Source of the DNA: Zoroaster sp. YZ-2022
Lineage: Eukaryota > Echinodermata > Asteroidea > Forcipulatida > Zoroasteridae
Length of the DNA: 64,000 nt
Direction of reading: 5' to 3'
Assembly: GCA_029582265.1 (NCBI GenBank)
Contig: CM055828.1
Location: 9,814,402-9,878,401, forward strand
The first letter of the stretch is position 1; each line of letters starts with the position of its first letter. Below, piece by piece: positions 1-12,089 of the stretch. A model generated the notes under the pieces. The model was not told where the DNA came from. It did no database searches and saw only the letters and a list, made by a program, of their open reading frames with translations. A program made the translations under genes and the position numbers.

Positions 1-1650
1 AAAGTATATGGTAAACTGTTCACTGGGTACACAATTATAAATGTATAATTATGTATGTACAATTTTGAAAATACATAATATTCAATTTATGTATTATACA
101 AACTTCAATACGGCTCTGCACCATGAAATCTATATAAAAGACTAGATTTCTAAGTTCTATATACATGCACCTTCTGCCTCGTTTAATGTATAGTAGAATC
201 ACATAACAGTTCAGGGCTCAAAGTATACACAAGTTTGAAATGAACCATATTTGTAATTGCCAGCGAATTTTTCGAAACCCTAACTATGTACATTTTTTCA
301 TCATGATAGAAATTCTTCAGCCCATATGTAGAATAAATAAACAACCTGATGGTCAATCATGACTAACCTAGGTGATCTGATAAGTATATTTGTGAGGCAT
401 ATATTTATCAACACAGGTGTGGCATAATTATGCTGTATAACCCATGATGACCTTCCTCATACTCAAATACATTGCTAAGTTGTTTATACCCACTATTTGG
501 AATTACATGACTACAGGCAAGCAAGCTGTAATTGATACACTTAGTGCAGTGCACACATACACTTAAATACGAAAATACTATCACTGTATGTAGTGTGTAA
601 CTTGGATACTGTGGCCATAGCTGTCTGGCCAATCATTGGACCTTTAAATCTATGGTCAAGCTGCATGTATAAGCCTCTGCAGTGTGTGCGCTCTAAATTC
701 AAACTGAAGAAACAGATCCAGTAACAACAGCTTTTAAATGGAAAGCAGAAAATTTTCACAAATTTTGTGAAGCAGCTAGAATGGGATTAATGATGGTAAG
801 ATGATTGTATTTTTCAATCTTATGAACTGTAAGGGCTGATTTTACTTCATGAATGTGAATTGTACACTATGGCTATTGAGTACTGCAACAGAAATGCTAA
901 ATGCAGTCTTTGAATTGATCTGTCGGACCTACTGAATTTTGCAAAAACCTATGAGTGCAAAACGTTAGTTTTGAAATGGTGTTCATTATTTTTGCTATTC
1001 ATGTTGTATAGTAATGATTTCATTTAAATAACCATGGTGTAATCATATGGTAATTCAGGAATAATTAACTGAATGATGATTGGTGCTACAGCATATTCAC
1101 ACCCAGAAGAACTGTAAATACTGCATGGCTCTTGGAAAATACATGTATTGCAGTCACATCCACATGATGGATATATGTAGTTACATGTACATATATATCC
1201 ATTATCATTACATTTAAGAACTCATCAGAGGGTTCCTTTTCGAAAATCTAATAATTTGGGGGTGACTACTCAGAAAGAGTATGTACCTGCATGTAATTGT
1301 ATCTATGCAAATATATACATCCACATTTTAAATTTTAAAATTTGGTGGAAAGAGAAATATCTGGCTTTTCTAATATTTGTCCTTTCCTTTGAATACACAG
1401 ACCAAGTTGTTCTACGATAAACTACATATGACTGATTTCTACTGTGATCAAAGACTTGGATGACAACCAGCTTCTCTATCTCCTGATGAAGCTGTTTCAA
1501 AATTTTTCCAAAAGAAGATTTACTATGCTGTTGCACAAATATACTGGACATAATATGAACATTTAAATTTTTGATTGTTCATTCTTAAATGGTTATTTTT
1601 AATTATTAACTTTGGCTATAATTGTTATTGTAATTATTTCAAAATGTTAA
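1..1650. other. AT-rich non-coding DNA
   Basis: No gene is recognised here. Short open frames exist on both strands but none shows a domain, a splice-consistent structure or biased composition. The longest, an 82-codon minus frame at 1303-1551, might be an exon because a possible acceptor (…ttatgtccag) precedes it on the minus strand, but no matching donor was found. I treat the stretch as intergenic or intronic. Confidence 0.5.
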
Positions 1651-1727
1651 TGCACATAATCAGTTGGTGGATACGTGCGCTATATAAGTCCACATTATTA
1701 TTATTATTATTTTATTATTATTATTAT
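1651..1727 (+). repeat. 3' end fragment of an (ATT)n-tailed tRNA-SINE
   Basis: The sequence AGTTGGTGGATACGTGCGCT, then TATATAAGTCCACATT and an ATT run, matches the 3' part of the two fuller SINE copies at 28551-28817 and 29871-30243. The tRNA-like head is missing, so this is a 5'-truncated copy. Confidence 0.8.
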
Positions 1728-1912
1728 GTAAAGAATATTTTAGCCAAAAACAAACGATGATTCATTTGATTTACACAAAATGATCACTGCATGGTCACAA
1801 ATCAAAATGTATCCCTGTGATTAGCCTACATACATGTACAATAAATTATTATCCACCAAAGATGCTGATAAGGTATAGCTACTGTAGGTTCTTTATTTCA
1901 CTAACCTACAAG

Positions 1913-1917
1913 TTAGC
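1913..1917 (+). repeat. Left TTAGC flanking repeat, possible target-site duplication
   Basis: TTAGC abuts the left end of the Polinton and recurs at 17918-17922 directly after the right end. Polintons normally make a 6 bp duplication; five bases match here, so one base may have been lost or changed. Confidence 0.6.
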
Positions 1918-2192
1918 GTAGTATGTTAGATGGGGTCCTGGTGTGTTGCATAAAAACGATTTTCAAACGCTTTAGGGGGAAATTCTAGATGGGGTATATC
2001 ATTTTAGGGTCAGGACGTCAAGAAAGTATTGATGACGTCACAAAATAGACGTAGGGGATGTTACTGCTGGTTTTACGCGGTATTACCGTTGGTTTTAAAA
2101 ACACGATACTTATAAAATGAGATAAGAAAAATGAAAACAACAAAATTATTATCTTGTTTAATAACAAAGATGACAACGAACATTTATCGAAA
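1918..2192 (+). repeat. Polinton left terminal inverted repeat
   Basis: The first 18 bases GTAGTATGTTAGATGGGG are matched exactly by the reverse complement of the right end. The match continues with small gaps through a TACGCGG-containing block and an ATTATTATCTTGTTT block, and stops near TTTATCGAAA at about 2192. The differences between the two repeats are largely small indels, many in homopolymers. Confidence 0.93.
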
Positions 2193-2542
2193 CACACATT
2201 ACCAGGGAACAAGAGTTTGCGCGAGAACACATTAGTCGAATAATTACAGTAAAACCGTATAGTGTTGATAAACGTAGTTATTACAACGCGGTGAAAAAAA
2301 TATTTAAAAACGACAAAAACAAAAGCTATTATATAAATTAAATTTAGCCGAATGAGAGAGCGTATAGCGGTTGAAATATTGAGCTGCCACTACGCGGCGC
2401 GGAGCGAGAGCGCAGTTGGGTTAAACAAGACTACATCGCTGCTATTAAATGTTTCACAACCCGAGAAGAAGAGTTGAGATTTAAACCTCCTATTAGTGGT
2501 GGTAAATATTTACGCGAATGAAAATGGTTGTCCCGCTGAATC

Positions 2543-5500
2543 ATGGCAAGAAAAAGACGAAGTATTTTTATGAGCGGTAAAACCAAAGATTGGCTGCTGT
2601 TACTTTAGACTTGAAAGATTTTAAATCATTCAAGTTTATGATATTTATAAGAGTTAAAAATTACATAAGAAAAAAAATTAGATGGCGCGACTGATTTTGC
2701 CGAACCAAGTTTTCATAATAAGCAAATTGTTTTATTAACTTAGATGATATCGAAAATACTCGATACTGTTTTCCACAACCAAGATATTTTTTTAGAAAAT
2801 GGACTCAAAAGGGCAGCGGATGGGAAATAGATCGTATCGTAGATATGAATCAATTATCGCGAAATATCAACCTCTAAAAGGTGGTTTATATCTAACTATT
2901 CGACTACATTAAAAATAAAAAAAGCGTGCAGATCCGAACGTACGAAAGACGACGATTGTTTGCGGTAGCCTTCGCAGCGCTCTTTATCCTAATGAAAAAG
3001 GATGCATAGAACGAGTAAATACCCGATTGAAGATGGTTTAAATTTTAATAATATCGATGCCCTGCGCCAATCAAACGCCAAATAAAAAAGTAGAGAAACA
3101 AAACAATATAGCGATAAATTGCTTTTTGTCAGAATCAAAAACGATTCAGTTATAAACTAGGTGATCAACCCGGGGAGCTGGATCGTATAAATGTATTATT
3201 ACTAACGATGAAGAAGCTAGATCTCACTACGTTTGGGATAAAAGAGATGAACAAATTACTTTACGATCAAACGAATCACAAAGAACGTAAATATTTTTTG
3301 TTTGAGATGTTTAGCAGGTTTTTTTCAGCAAAAACGTATCTCGAAAATCACGTAAAAATGTGCAAGGGGAATTTAACGACAGACCGAATGACAGTCGTGA
3401 TGCCGTGGAAAAGGGTAAAAACGATACGGTTAAATTTATAAATTGTCTGTAAAAAGATGCGAGTTCCCTTTTCGTAACATACGCTGACTTTGAAAGATTA
3501 TAAAAAATGTTGTAGATGTAAACTCTATTGAGTACTACAAAACCACAAGAACACGTCGTTTGTGGTTATTCACATTCGTCGCGTGCGATGTGATGGTGAA
3601 AGCAGTTTCTCCTGTTACGTACAGGGAGGAAGATGTATTGAACACTTTTTAAATGAATTAGAAAAGAAGAAGAAAAAGATAAACGAGATATTTAAAAAAC
3701 CTGAAAAAATTAAAATGCTATCAAACAAGATTACAACTCATATAAGAGTGTTGGATATGGAAAAAGATATTTTTTAGAGACGACTCTAACGAAAAAGCGC
3801 GATAGGGTAAGAGATCATTGTCACATTACCGGTAAATATCGAGGTGCGGCGTATAATTATTGTAATTTTAAAAAACTGAGTTTAAAAACCAAAACAGAAC
3901 TTTATCTCGGTCGGTTTCATAATTTGCGAGGCTACGACTCTTTATCTTATTATGCAGGCTGCGGACAAATGACGGGAAATCTAACGTGCATTCCAAAACA
4001 ATATCGAAAAGTATATTTTTCAATCAGGTAACCATGATTTATAGACAGCGCTCAATTTGCCGGCCGTTAGATAAACTCGTAAATCAAACAATTCTTTTCC
4101 GATTACAACTAAACCTGAACCTCCTTCGAAAATTTAATCTGTTAAAAAAGCAAGGGTATTTATCCCATGAGTGCGGACTCTTCGAGCGTTTCGAAGAAAA
4201 CAGCTTCCTCTTATGGAATCTTTTATGTAGTTTGGGAAAACAACCAACATTACCAAAGACATCAATACGAGCACGAAAACGTTTTCATACCTTTGATTGT
4301 GTCGATCTAGGAGATCATCACGATTTATACGGCGTACCGATATTTGTTTATTGGGCGGACGTATTTGAAAATTTCGCGCTTACTTATGTTATTGATGGTT
4401 TTAGATCCGGCTAATTATTATACTAGTCCGGGCCCGAGTTGGGACGCTTTATTAAAGATTTAAACAACCAGAATTGCTCACGGACGCTGGACACATTTAT
4501 TTATTGAGAGAGGCCGCTGGAGGAACGTGTATGGAAAACATACCAAAGCGAATAATGTTTACTTGGACGGTACTACGGACAAAATATTCCATCAAGTTGT
4601 TACGTATTTAGACGCGGAATAATTTATACGGCTACGCGATGAGTCAACTCATCAGACGGGTATCGAATGGGATGACGAGTAAACGAGTAAACAAACCTGA
4701 GAGCGAGACCCAAACCGAACAAAGGATGTATTTAGAAGTCGATTTACAATATCCAACTATTTTACACGATTCTCACAACGTTTCCACCGCGCGCCAGAGT
4801 CTTCAATGGTGCCGAAAAGAATGATGAAAGTTGACTATCAAAAGGGTTACAACGGCAAGTTATTCCAAACGTCGTAAAATAACTAAATTTATATTAATAA
4901 AAAATTACGTGTTTATTAATGTAATTTTAAGATTGTATTTAAACTGGTATGTCTGACTAAAATTATCGCCTAGAATTTGACACGAATCGTGTTGGATGAA
5001 ACTGCACATTGATAAAAACATTCAACTTAGAAACCGCGACGAGCGATTTGAAAGAAATTTGAGGTAAACTCATGAACAATTCAGTTTTTGGAAAGAGGAT
5101 GGAAATGTACGAAAACGTGTCAACGTAAATTTGAAGCGGTTAAAAGATGAAAAAGCGAAAATCAAATTAAAAGTCCTATCGCGAAACCAAATTTCTGTAG
5201 AGGCGAGGATTTTGATAACGAACTAGTAGTGATTCACATGCACAAAACAAAACTCACCCAACCGCCCAGTTTACGTAGGAATGATGTACTGGATTTACCA
5301 AATGATTAAAATGGTGATTTTATTACAATCAATTAAAGAAAAAATACGGCGAGAGGTGGAGTTGGTATAATACGGAAACAGACAGCTTGTTGTTGGAAAT
5401 TAAAACTAAAGATGTTTATGATTTGTAATTATGCAACGAGATCATTTTCATTTTCAAAGAAAATAAAAAGATTATCGGTAAAAATGAAAAGACGAGACAG

Positions 5501-5800
5501 CGGGAACTATAATCTCCGAAGTTTTGTTTGAGACCAAAATGGTTCTGATACTTTTACTGATGAAAAACAAATAAGAAAAAGCCAGTTGGTTAAAAACAAG
5601 TTTTAGAATAATATATTAAACACGACCGTTATAAACAAGTTTTATCTCTGAAAATACACCACATCACCCTTATGAATACCGAAGGAAAACATCGACTATA
5701 TACGACCTTGAATAAATAAAATATCGCTATCACCTTAGACACAAAGAGGCACATTTTAGAAAAACGGAATAGTTTAATTACGCTTACGGTCATTATAGTC
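2543..5800 (+). pseudogene. polB: Polinton protein-primed type B DNA polymerase, broken
   Basis: This is the self-replication enzyme of the element. Family landmarks appear in the correct order but in shifting frames. From about 2930 comes an N-terminal region containing LYPNEKGC. At about 3210-3370 there is a His/Cys-containing stretch. At 3471-3494 the exonuclease motif reads TYADFE. The 142-codon open piece at 3986-4414 leads into the palm, with DPANYYTSPG at about 4404-4433. NNLYGYAMSQ lies near 4617-4650, NNSVFGK at about 5075-5095, and the catalytic motif C region near 5366-5386 reads ETDS, where the family normally has DTDS. The C-terminal end, AYGHY, is at about 5782-5796. The start is placed at ATGGCAAGAAAAAGACG, which gives a basic N-terminus; this is uncertain. 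Family length is about 1,000-1,200 residues, matching the 3.26 kb span. Many one- and two-base indels destroy the frame. Confidence 0.95.
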
Positions 5801-5984
5801 TTAACGGGATGCTAGCGTTTAATAATGCAATTTCAATAATACACCATTTTGATCTCTCTCACAACAATTACAATTATACTACGATCGTTTAACACAGGGG
5901 ATTTTCTACATCGAGGAATAATTTGTAATTCTTCTTTACAAAACTACGAGGGGCTCTTCAATAATACAAGATGGGTTGATCTGC

Positions 5985-6830
5985 ACCTTTAATAGTTTTA
6001 GATATTCTATATACTGCTATAATTATAGGGTTTTGTCGCGCGCGTCTCGTATCTTTTTCAGCCACCAAGTGAAGAATATCGAACCAAACTGTTGTTTGGG
6101 GATTTTTTTTTGTTTACAACAGATGGTAGTGCCGGATTTGCCTGACACTACGTAATGAATCGCGCGTCTTTAGGTTTAAATTAATTAGTCGCGCCGTCTC
6201 GTTGTTTAACGCTTTACGACCAGAGGTAACTTTAACCCATTCTTCTGCTTCTCGTATCGGCTGCTATTTCGCGCGTATTGATGTGAAAAATAATCTTTCA
6301 CCAAAGTTCATTAAATTGCCCACCATACCCTGTGCTCTGTGATTACCAGCCTCACTTCTTGTATTACAACATTATGTTTACCACCACATAGTTACCATGA
6401 ATCTTTTCCAGGACGACTTTTATACTGAGCCGCTTCAATAACGGTTTGTAAATCTTCTCAAACGCGTTACCAACTTGGTGTAGCCGTTTTATCGATAATG
6501 GTTGTGCTTTAAATCTACTGGCTTCATCTACGACGGTTAATGTGTACTTCATGTTCTTGGTTTATAATATCGTGCGGAAGAAACAGAATCTGCTTGATGA
6601 ACTCTCATTCGGTTTTCCAAATGTACTATTTGATGAAGTTGGTCTTGGGAATATATTAGGGATAGGGTAAATAACACAGCGCTTGCTTCTTTGTATCCAC
6701 CGTCGAACCGTTTTCATATCACTTTAGTTTCTTTAGCCAGCTTATTAATTCACCAGGACCTTTTGTAATATCCTCTCGCGGACTATAATAAGCGTTTGAA
6801 AAGTTTTAGTGCCATTCATTTTAATATTGT
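5985..6830 (-). pseudogene. int: Polinton retroviral-type (rve) integrase, broken
   Basis: The integrase inserts the element into host DNA by a DDE mechanism. Reading the minus strand downward, the N-terminal region appears near 6780-6590. The core is clearest in the open piece 6552-6364, which contains KYTLTVVDEASRFKAQPLS followed by a helix with FEKIYKPLLKR. A frame-shifted PGK motif lies near 6400, where the second catalytic Asp region should be. HRAQGMV and a RLIN-containing segment follow at about 6330-6170. These are landmarks of Polinton and Ty3-like integrases. Several frameshifts and stops separate them, so the gene is dead as read. It lies tail to tail with the polymerase, about 190 bp from its end. 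No chromodomain was recognised. Confidence 0.92.
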
Positions 6831-7099
6831 ACAAACATATTTTTTACCATTAGGATTTTAGGCATTGACTGAATCTGGTAAAATTCCCTTTGTTAGAACT
6901 AACGCCATTTGAGTTCCACCGCCAAGTGACCGTCACGGTGAGTTTTAACCCACCCTTTATACTAAACTCTTCCCAAGTTGGCTGGTTCTACGCTTACTTT
7001 TACCGATCATGCTGTATAAAACTATAAAACTCCAAAAAAAAAAAAAAACGACGCTTTGTAAAGGAATCGGCGATTGTTTTCGCCTTATTGTTGGCATTG

Positions 7100-8003
7100 A
7101 AGACATATTTATAGTTATTTAATATAATATTTTTTTAAACTTATTCCATTTCAAAAACAATGAGTTCTCTCGGGTGGCGGTGAAATTAGCGAGTTTAATG
7201 TAATGCTTTTTAATGTTGGTTCTCCAATCAAAGGCCTGAAAGTTTCCCAACAAGAAATAAGCGATACCCCAACAGCGAAAACGAAGCAGCTATATAATAG
7301 TAGAACTCGTTTTATTGCTCAGCGAGTTGTTTTACAAACCCGATATCGCGAGACGTTTTAACGCTTTCGCGGGTTTGTTTTAGCTGTAGTTTTTTCTTTT
7401 GTTAATTTCGCTGGCCTTCCGCAACCTGTCAGGGTTTTGCCTTAGTCGCTGGCTGCTGGCTGGTCTTCGGCGCTGAAGCTTGAGGTGGTTCCGGGCTGCG
7501 CAACTGCCTGTTGGTTCTATCGCTTTATTATCTATACAGCGATCTTCTTTTCTTTTAAATGTTTTGCCGTACCAGCGAAGGCTGAGAGTGGAGCATCAGC
7601 ATACCATACTTGTAATATATTTCACGTTTACGGTGCAGAGGCGTCGAAAATGAACTGATCTTTTTCAAAATCAGTACCACTCAATTCATCATCAATCTGA
7701 AATTTATATATACAACCATACGATTTAAACTTAATCCTATTAGTTTAGCGTATATGCCAATGGCACTACCCAAAAGACTGAGAATATCGCGACCTAATTT
7801 AGTTTCGTATTGCGTGCAGCGCGTCTCGCTCTTCGGTAGACAAAGCTTCAATATCGCTAACGCTTAGTTCTTTCCAAAACTTTTCAATCTCCCCCACCAA
7901 CCGATAAAAGAGTGTATTTTGTTTCAACACGAACATCGTTAGTATTAATGTCATCCGAGCACATCCGTGGATTTTCGTTTAATAGTTTATGTACTTCTTC
8001 CAT
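7100..8003 (-). pseudogene. Polinton-associated membrane protein gene, broken, function unknown
   Basis: A minus-strand ATG at 8003 starts a frame reading MEEVHKLLNENPRM, followed by a charged helical region (about 7960-7790). Next come a hydrophobic stretch with LLSLLGSAIGIYAKLIGLSL-like composition at about 7790-7720, an Ala/Pro/Gln/Lys-rich linker with PPQASAPKTSQQPATKAKP at about 7490-7430, and a second hydrophobic segment (LLLYSCFVFAVGVSLISC) near 7310-7250. The layout of helix, hydrophobic segment, Pro-rich linker and membrane segment resembles proteins commonly encoded in Polintons, but I cannot name a family or a function. At least three frame changes are needed to read it through. 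It sits between integrase and capsid genes on the same strand. Confidence 0.6.
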
Positions 8004-8109
8004 TTACAGCCGTATTTATAGAACAATCGGCAATTTAAAAAAAAAGAACCAATAATTAATTTTAGATAACCCATCACCATTAAAAGTTCAAGATTAAACG
8101 TTAGATCTT

Positions 8110-8290
8110 TTTACTTGTTCAGCAGATATAATGTAAATATACCTTAATTTTTCAGTACATCGTTTAAAACTAGTACTAGGTTTTTTCTTTCTTTTTCAGT
8201 ATTGAGAAGTTAGTTAAGATTATATAAAAATCATTTACTCGTCTGGCAGATATACTCGTAAATAACTTTTACTCGTTCAGCATTCATTTA
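8110..8290 (+). repeat. Three imperfect direct repeats inside the Polinton
   Basis: The motif TTTACTCGTTCAGCAGATATA and close variants occur three times, near 8110, 8235 and 8268, in an AT-rich intergenic stretch between two minus-strand genes. The copies differ by a few bases. Function unknown; a regulatory site for the neighbouring gene is possible but unsupported. Confidence 0.55.
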
Positions 8291-8329
8291 TAAATAGATT
8301 TAGTAATATTTATTAAAATACGAGACAAC

Positions 8330-8480
8330 ACTATGGGCAATGGCTCAACCCATGAGTAACCCATAGAGTAATTGTTCTTAACCTGTGGGTAATTGCTCAA
8401 CCCATGTAACCTAGTGGAAATTCAAAAATTGTGTAATTGTTTTAACCCACAGAGTAACCTAGTGGTAATTACTAAACGAC
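8330..8480. repeat. Degenerate minisatellite (AACCCATGAGTAACC-like)
   Basis: A short irregular tandem array built from GTAATTG, CTCAACCCA and GAGTAACC blocks. About four copies can be seen, with variable spacing. It lies upstream of the 8003 minus-strand gene, inside the Polinton. Confidence 0.6.
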
Positions 8481-8489
8481 CCTTAATGC

Positions 8490-9050
8490 ATTTCATAAAC
8501 TTGTAGGTTGATCTGTTTTTAAAAAATTTTATGCTTTTAACTTTTTAATTTTCACTTCCATTCTCAACCTTTCTGTAGGTACAACATCATTTTTTAAGAC
8601 AATTTCGTAATGAGTTCTATATTTAAATGAACAAACACACCCATTTGAGTTGTTCTCAAAATCTTCAATACGCTAGCATGGCAAAGAATCCAACAGCTGT
8701 GTCGTATGTGTCATACTGCTAAAAGCCAATTGTGTACCATACATTTATTGTTCCCCGTATTATGTGAACTGTTTATTAGCGCTGCAACTGATAATAAATG
8801 ACAACGTTTCCCCGTTTTGGTGTTGTCATGGCAATTTGTAGTTCCTATTCAGCGAGATGTTTAAATCAGCACACGTGCACAAAACGTGTTTAGAAACCCA
8901 TTTTCTATTTTTGTAATGTTTAAAAGATGGTAAAGGTAATAGAATGATATTTTTAAAATATTTAAAATATTGAATTTTCAATAAATTCTAAACAAAATTG
9001 AAGTTTTTCCAGACCTGTTTTACTGCAAATTATAATGCAAGTGGATATTA
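8490..9050. other. AT-rich Polinton spacer
   Basis: No protein similarity is recognised on either strand. Reading frames are short and the stretch is AT-rich. It lies just downstream of the capsid gene end and may be a decayed 3' region or an insertion. Confidence 0.45.
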
Positions 9051-10250
9051 GGCACATTTTCTATGGCTAGTCTCCCCACTCAATCGACAGATTCAAACGC
9101 CCGTTTCTTATATTTGAAGAAAGCGTCCATGATAAATAAAAGTATACATGTTTAGTTCACCAGCAGCCCGCTCTTTCTAAATTGAATGGAATTTCCTTCT
9201 CGATACAGTTTTGTACTGTCTTCCGGCTTCCTGCAATTTATTAATGGTAGAATTTCAAATCTAAAATAGCTTACATTGCTGAGTAAATAATCATTTGTTT
9301 AACGTCGATAAATTTTGGTTTAAACACGTATAGGTTTGTTGTTTGAATTGGAAATATTTTGAAATCTTCCAATGTTGATACCATTCCATGTGCGAGAGCG
9401 ATAGGAACGTCTTCGATCGTAATTGAAACTTTTTTTCGATTTTTTGGATTATAAAATTTATTGCTTTTTCGTAGGGTTCTGAATAAAAACAATATTCCTT
9501 TCATACTTTTTGCGGGAGTATTTAAATTTATTCCACATCGTATCGCTTTTGTTTAACGGAGTCACGCTCTGTCTCACCAGTACGCGATCGAATAATATAC
9601 CAACCGAGAGGTATATTGATTTTAATCGTTCGATGAGTTCCGCAGCAACGACTTAGTATTCAAAGAAATTCCGCGGCGATATATTTCTGCGTCATCGCTG
9701 AAGCTTAATCACGCTAGAAAATTTATTAAACACGAGTTCAAGTCAATCGATTCTCGATGCCTGACTGATAAAAAGGTTGATGATCGGTCAACAATCAAAA
9801 ACCAGCGGAATGTAATATCTATTTTTGCAAGCGTCCGCGATAGCTTTATCTTTCCTCCGTTATCTGCGGAACTATACGCTATGTTTATTCACTGTTTGCG
9901 TTTGTATTTTCGATCTTTGATACGCTAAATTTTCAAGCATCTTTAGTTAAACCATTTCGTCTTTGTAACAATTGAATACATCCGCGTCGTCTAATGAAAA
10001 TACTACTCTTCCGCATTTTAATACCAGTACACATCGTTTACCTATATTTTGTACCAACGTTCTATTTTCATCATCCGTTGAAACGAGTTCTACATTTTGA
10101 AAGTTAACGAGTTGTATTGGGGGACGATAACGTCGTTCATTCCCAAATTTGGAAAACGAACGTCAATAATTGATTTTGGTAATGAAGTCGGGACTATTTG
10201 TGATGACGACTTCTTGACGTAAACCCTTCACACCTCTCGGTTCTTCATTC
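9050..10250 (-). pseudogene. mcp: Polinton major capsid protein (double jelly-roll type), broken
   Basis: This gene would encode the shell protein of Polinton virus-like particles. On the minus strand the landmarks run in family order: RFPNLGMNDVIVPNT near 10150, ENRTLVQNIGK near 10070, VVFSLDDADVFNCYKDEM near 9990, YYIPLVFD near 9810, ILFDRVL near 9590, LNKSDTMWN near 9550. The open 77-codon piece 9504-9271 has MKGILFLF, FYNPK and VSITIEDVP. A possible C-terminal end (NGRLNLSIE) is near 9080. A minus-strand ATG at 10248 was used as the start, but it is uncertain. Roughly 400 residues are spanned, shorter than or near the family length. Multiple indels break the frame. Assignment rests on recognising the motif series, not on a search. 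Confidence 0.88.
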
Positions 10251-10399
10251 TCCTGTATGGATCATGTATCTCCGTATATATTATATATTTTTATACCTGC
10301 AATAAAGATTTTTATAAAAAGTAAACTATATTTACAAACACATTTTTATGTTTTGTTGTTAAAAAGTAAAAACTATATTTACAAACCCCATATTTAAAT

Positions 10400-12070
10400 G
10401 GCATTCATAGCGATGATGGTTGAGGTGCGGTAATTAACGCGTTAGCATTTACAGGAATAATGCTCTATTTAGTAATTTGCGTAGCAGCGACGTACCCAAG
10501 AACGCAAAGACACGATTTAGTTGTTGAACATCTTCAAGCTAGATAAATTTAGTAAAAAGCGACGCACATCAGATGAGCCAAACGAAAAATACAAAAAAGA
10601 ATCAAACGCCGAAAGAACGTTTAATAACATTGACGATGCAATGAATGAATATTATAACACATAAGGGTAATCAATTTAATTTACCAAAGATTTATACGTC
10701 GAACTCAACTAGAAGATTTTTGCTCCAGCGAAGATCAAAAACGCGTGAAATTTTATTCATCGTACTGGAAGGATGAGTTTGTGTCACGCGAGTTATAGAC
10801 TGTTGGAAAAGGTTAATTGGTTACGCAAGTTATAAATTAGAAAAATATAGAGTAAATTATAAATGCAGAAGGCTGGGAAGACTGCTCATGGAAGCGGATC
10901 CATGCATAATTTCCGAAGAGGAAGTTGAAATATAAATGGTGGTGAAGATGATGAAGAATAGAAAGACTAGAACGAAAGAATAGAACGAAAGAATAAAAGA
11001 ACCGTCACCGACTTTTTCTCAAACAACTAATTTATTTAGATCTATGTCGATGATTTTTTATACTTCAGCAAAAAGGTAAACTACACAATAGATTATGGTG
11101 ATTTTTATATACCAAAGGTGATGAAGGAAAAAGATGTGCTCTATTTCAAAAAGGTTTATAAAACAATTAACTAAACCCACCGGTGGATTTTACGCAGAAT
11201 CTCTTTAAAAAGTACGGGATTTAAACCCTATAAAGATATATATAAATTTGATGTGAAGGATAAATGTTATAGAAGAAGCTAAAACCGATAGAAAAGAAAA
11301 ACAATCATCGGTAGAAAATCTACCACCGTTACTTATATAGAAAATTCCAAAAGTAGAAGAAGCAATGAATGGCGGGTTATAGTTCTTTCTGAGAACAAGA
11401 AACTAAACGGATTTTGAATTTCCTGAGCCGAGAAATCTTAGCTCTGACAGAGTTTTACAAACCAATTATGATCTTGAATTAAATTTAGCCACCGTCAACC
11501 TGATGAAGAAACACGACCTAATCTTGGAAAAGAATACGGGCAATAAGATCGAGACGACGAAGATGAATGAAACAGAAAAACTACGTAAAACAACTGTTTA
11601 GAAAAAAGATGTTATCTAGCGAATTAGTTTAAGCAAGGGTGAATGAAAACATTCTTCGTAGTCAAACCAATAGTCTAGAGAAACGTTTCAAAACAAGTTA
11701 ACGAAGACGATATTGGGTGATAAAATTAAAACTTTATTTAGAGAACAAGGCGCAACGATCGTTAGTGTATTTAATAGCTGCCGTATGGTTATTTACCTGC
11801 CATCGTCGAAGCCGCCGTTAATGCCGCGGCTCAGTTTCACACCAACACCACCCACACCAACTCCAACACCAACTCCATCAGATAGTATAAAGCGAGTGAC
11901 AAAAACGTTAAAAACTTGCAGTGGCGAAATGTATTAGCTAAACTGGGAGAGCGAAAGCTTTTACCCATGTTATTAAGGTTTGTAATATGTTGGTTATTTA
12001 AACAGCTTCTAGCGTAGTAGCGCAATGCAGCTCAACATTATAGTTAACTTAGTGGCGGTTGGTATTTAAT
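10400..12070 (+). pseudogene. Polinton coiled-coil/membrane protein, copy 1, broken
   Basis: The plus strand encodes a Lys/Glu-rich, probably coiled-coil region (about 10560-11700). It continues with DKIKTLFREQGATIVSVFNS at 11719-11778, a Thr/Pro linker (TPTPPTPTPTPTP) at about 11841-11880, and a basic-to-hydrophobic C-terminal region (about 11900-12060). The architecture of charged helix, KIKxLFxEQG, hydrophobic stretch, Pro/Thr linker and membrane segment is one I associate with Polinton-encoded proteins of unknown function. The segment is repeated at 12090-13440, so the gene is tandemly duplicated. Many stops and shifts make it a pseudogene. The function is not known. Confidence 0.65.
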
Positions 12071-12089
12071 TTTAACGTAGTGTGAGACG

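Noticed and set aside
1303..1551. 82-codon minus ORF as a host exon
   Set aside because: A weak acceptor precedes it, but no donor and no neighbouring exon could be identified.
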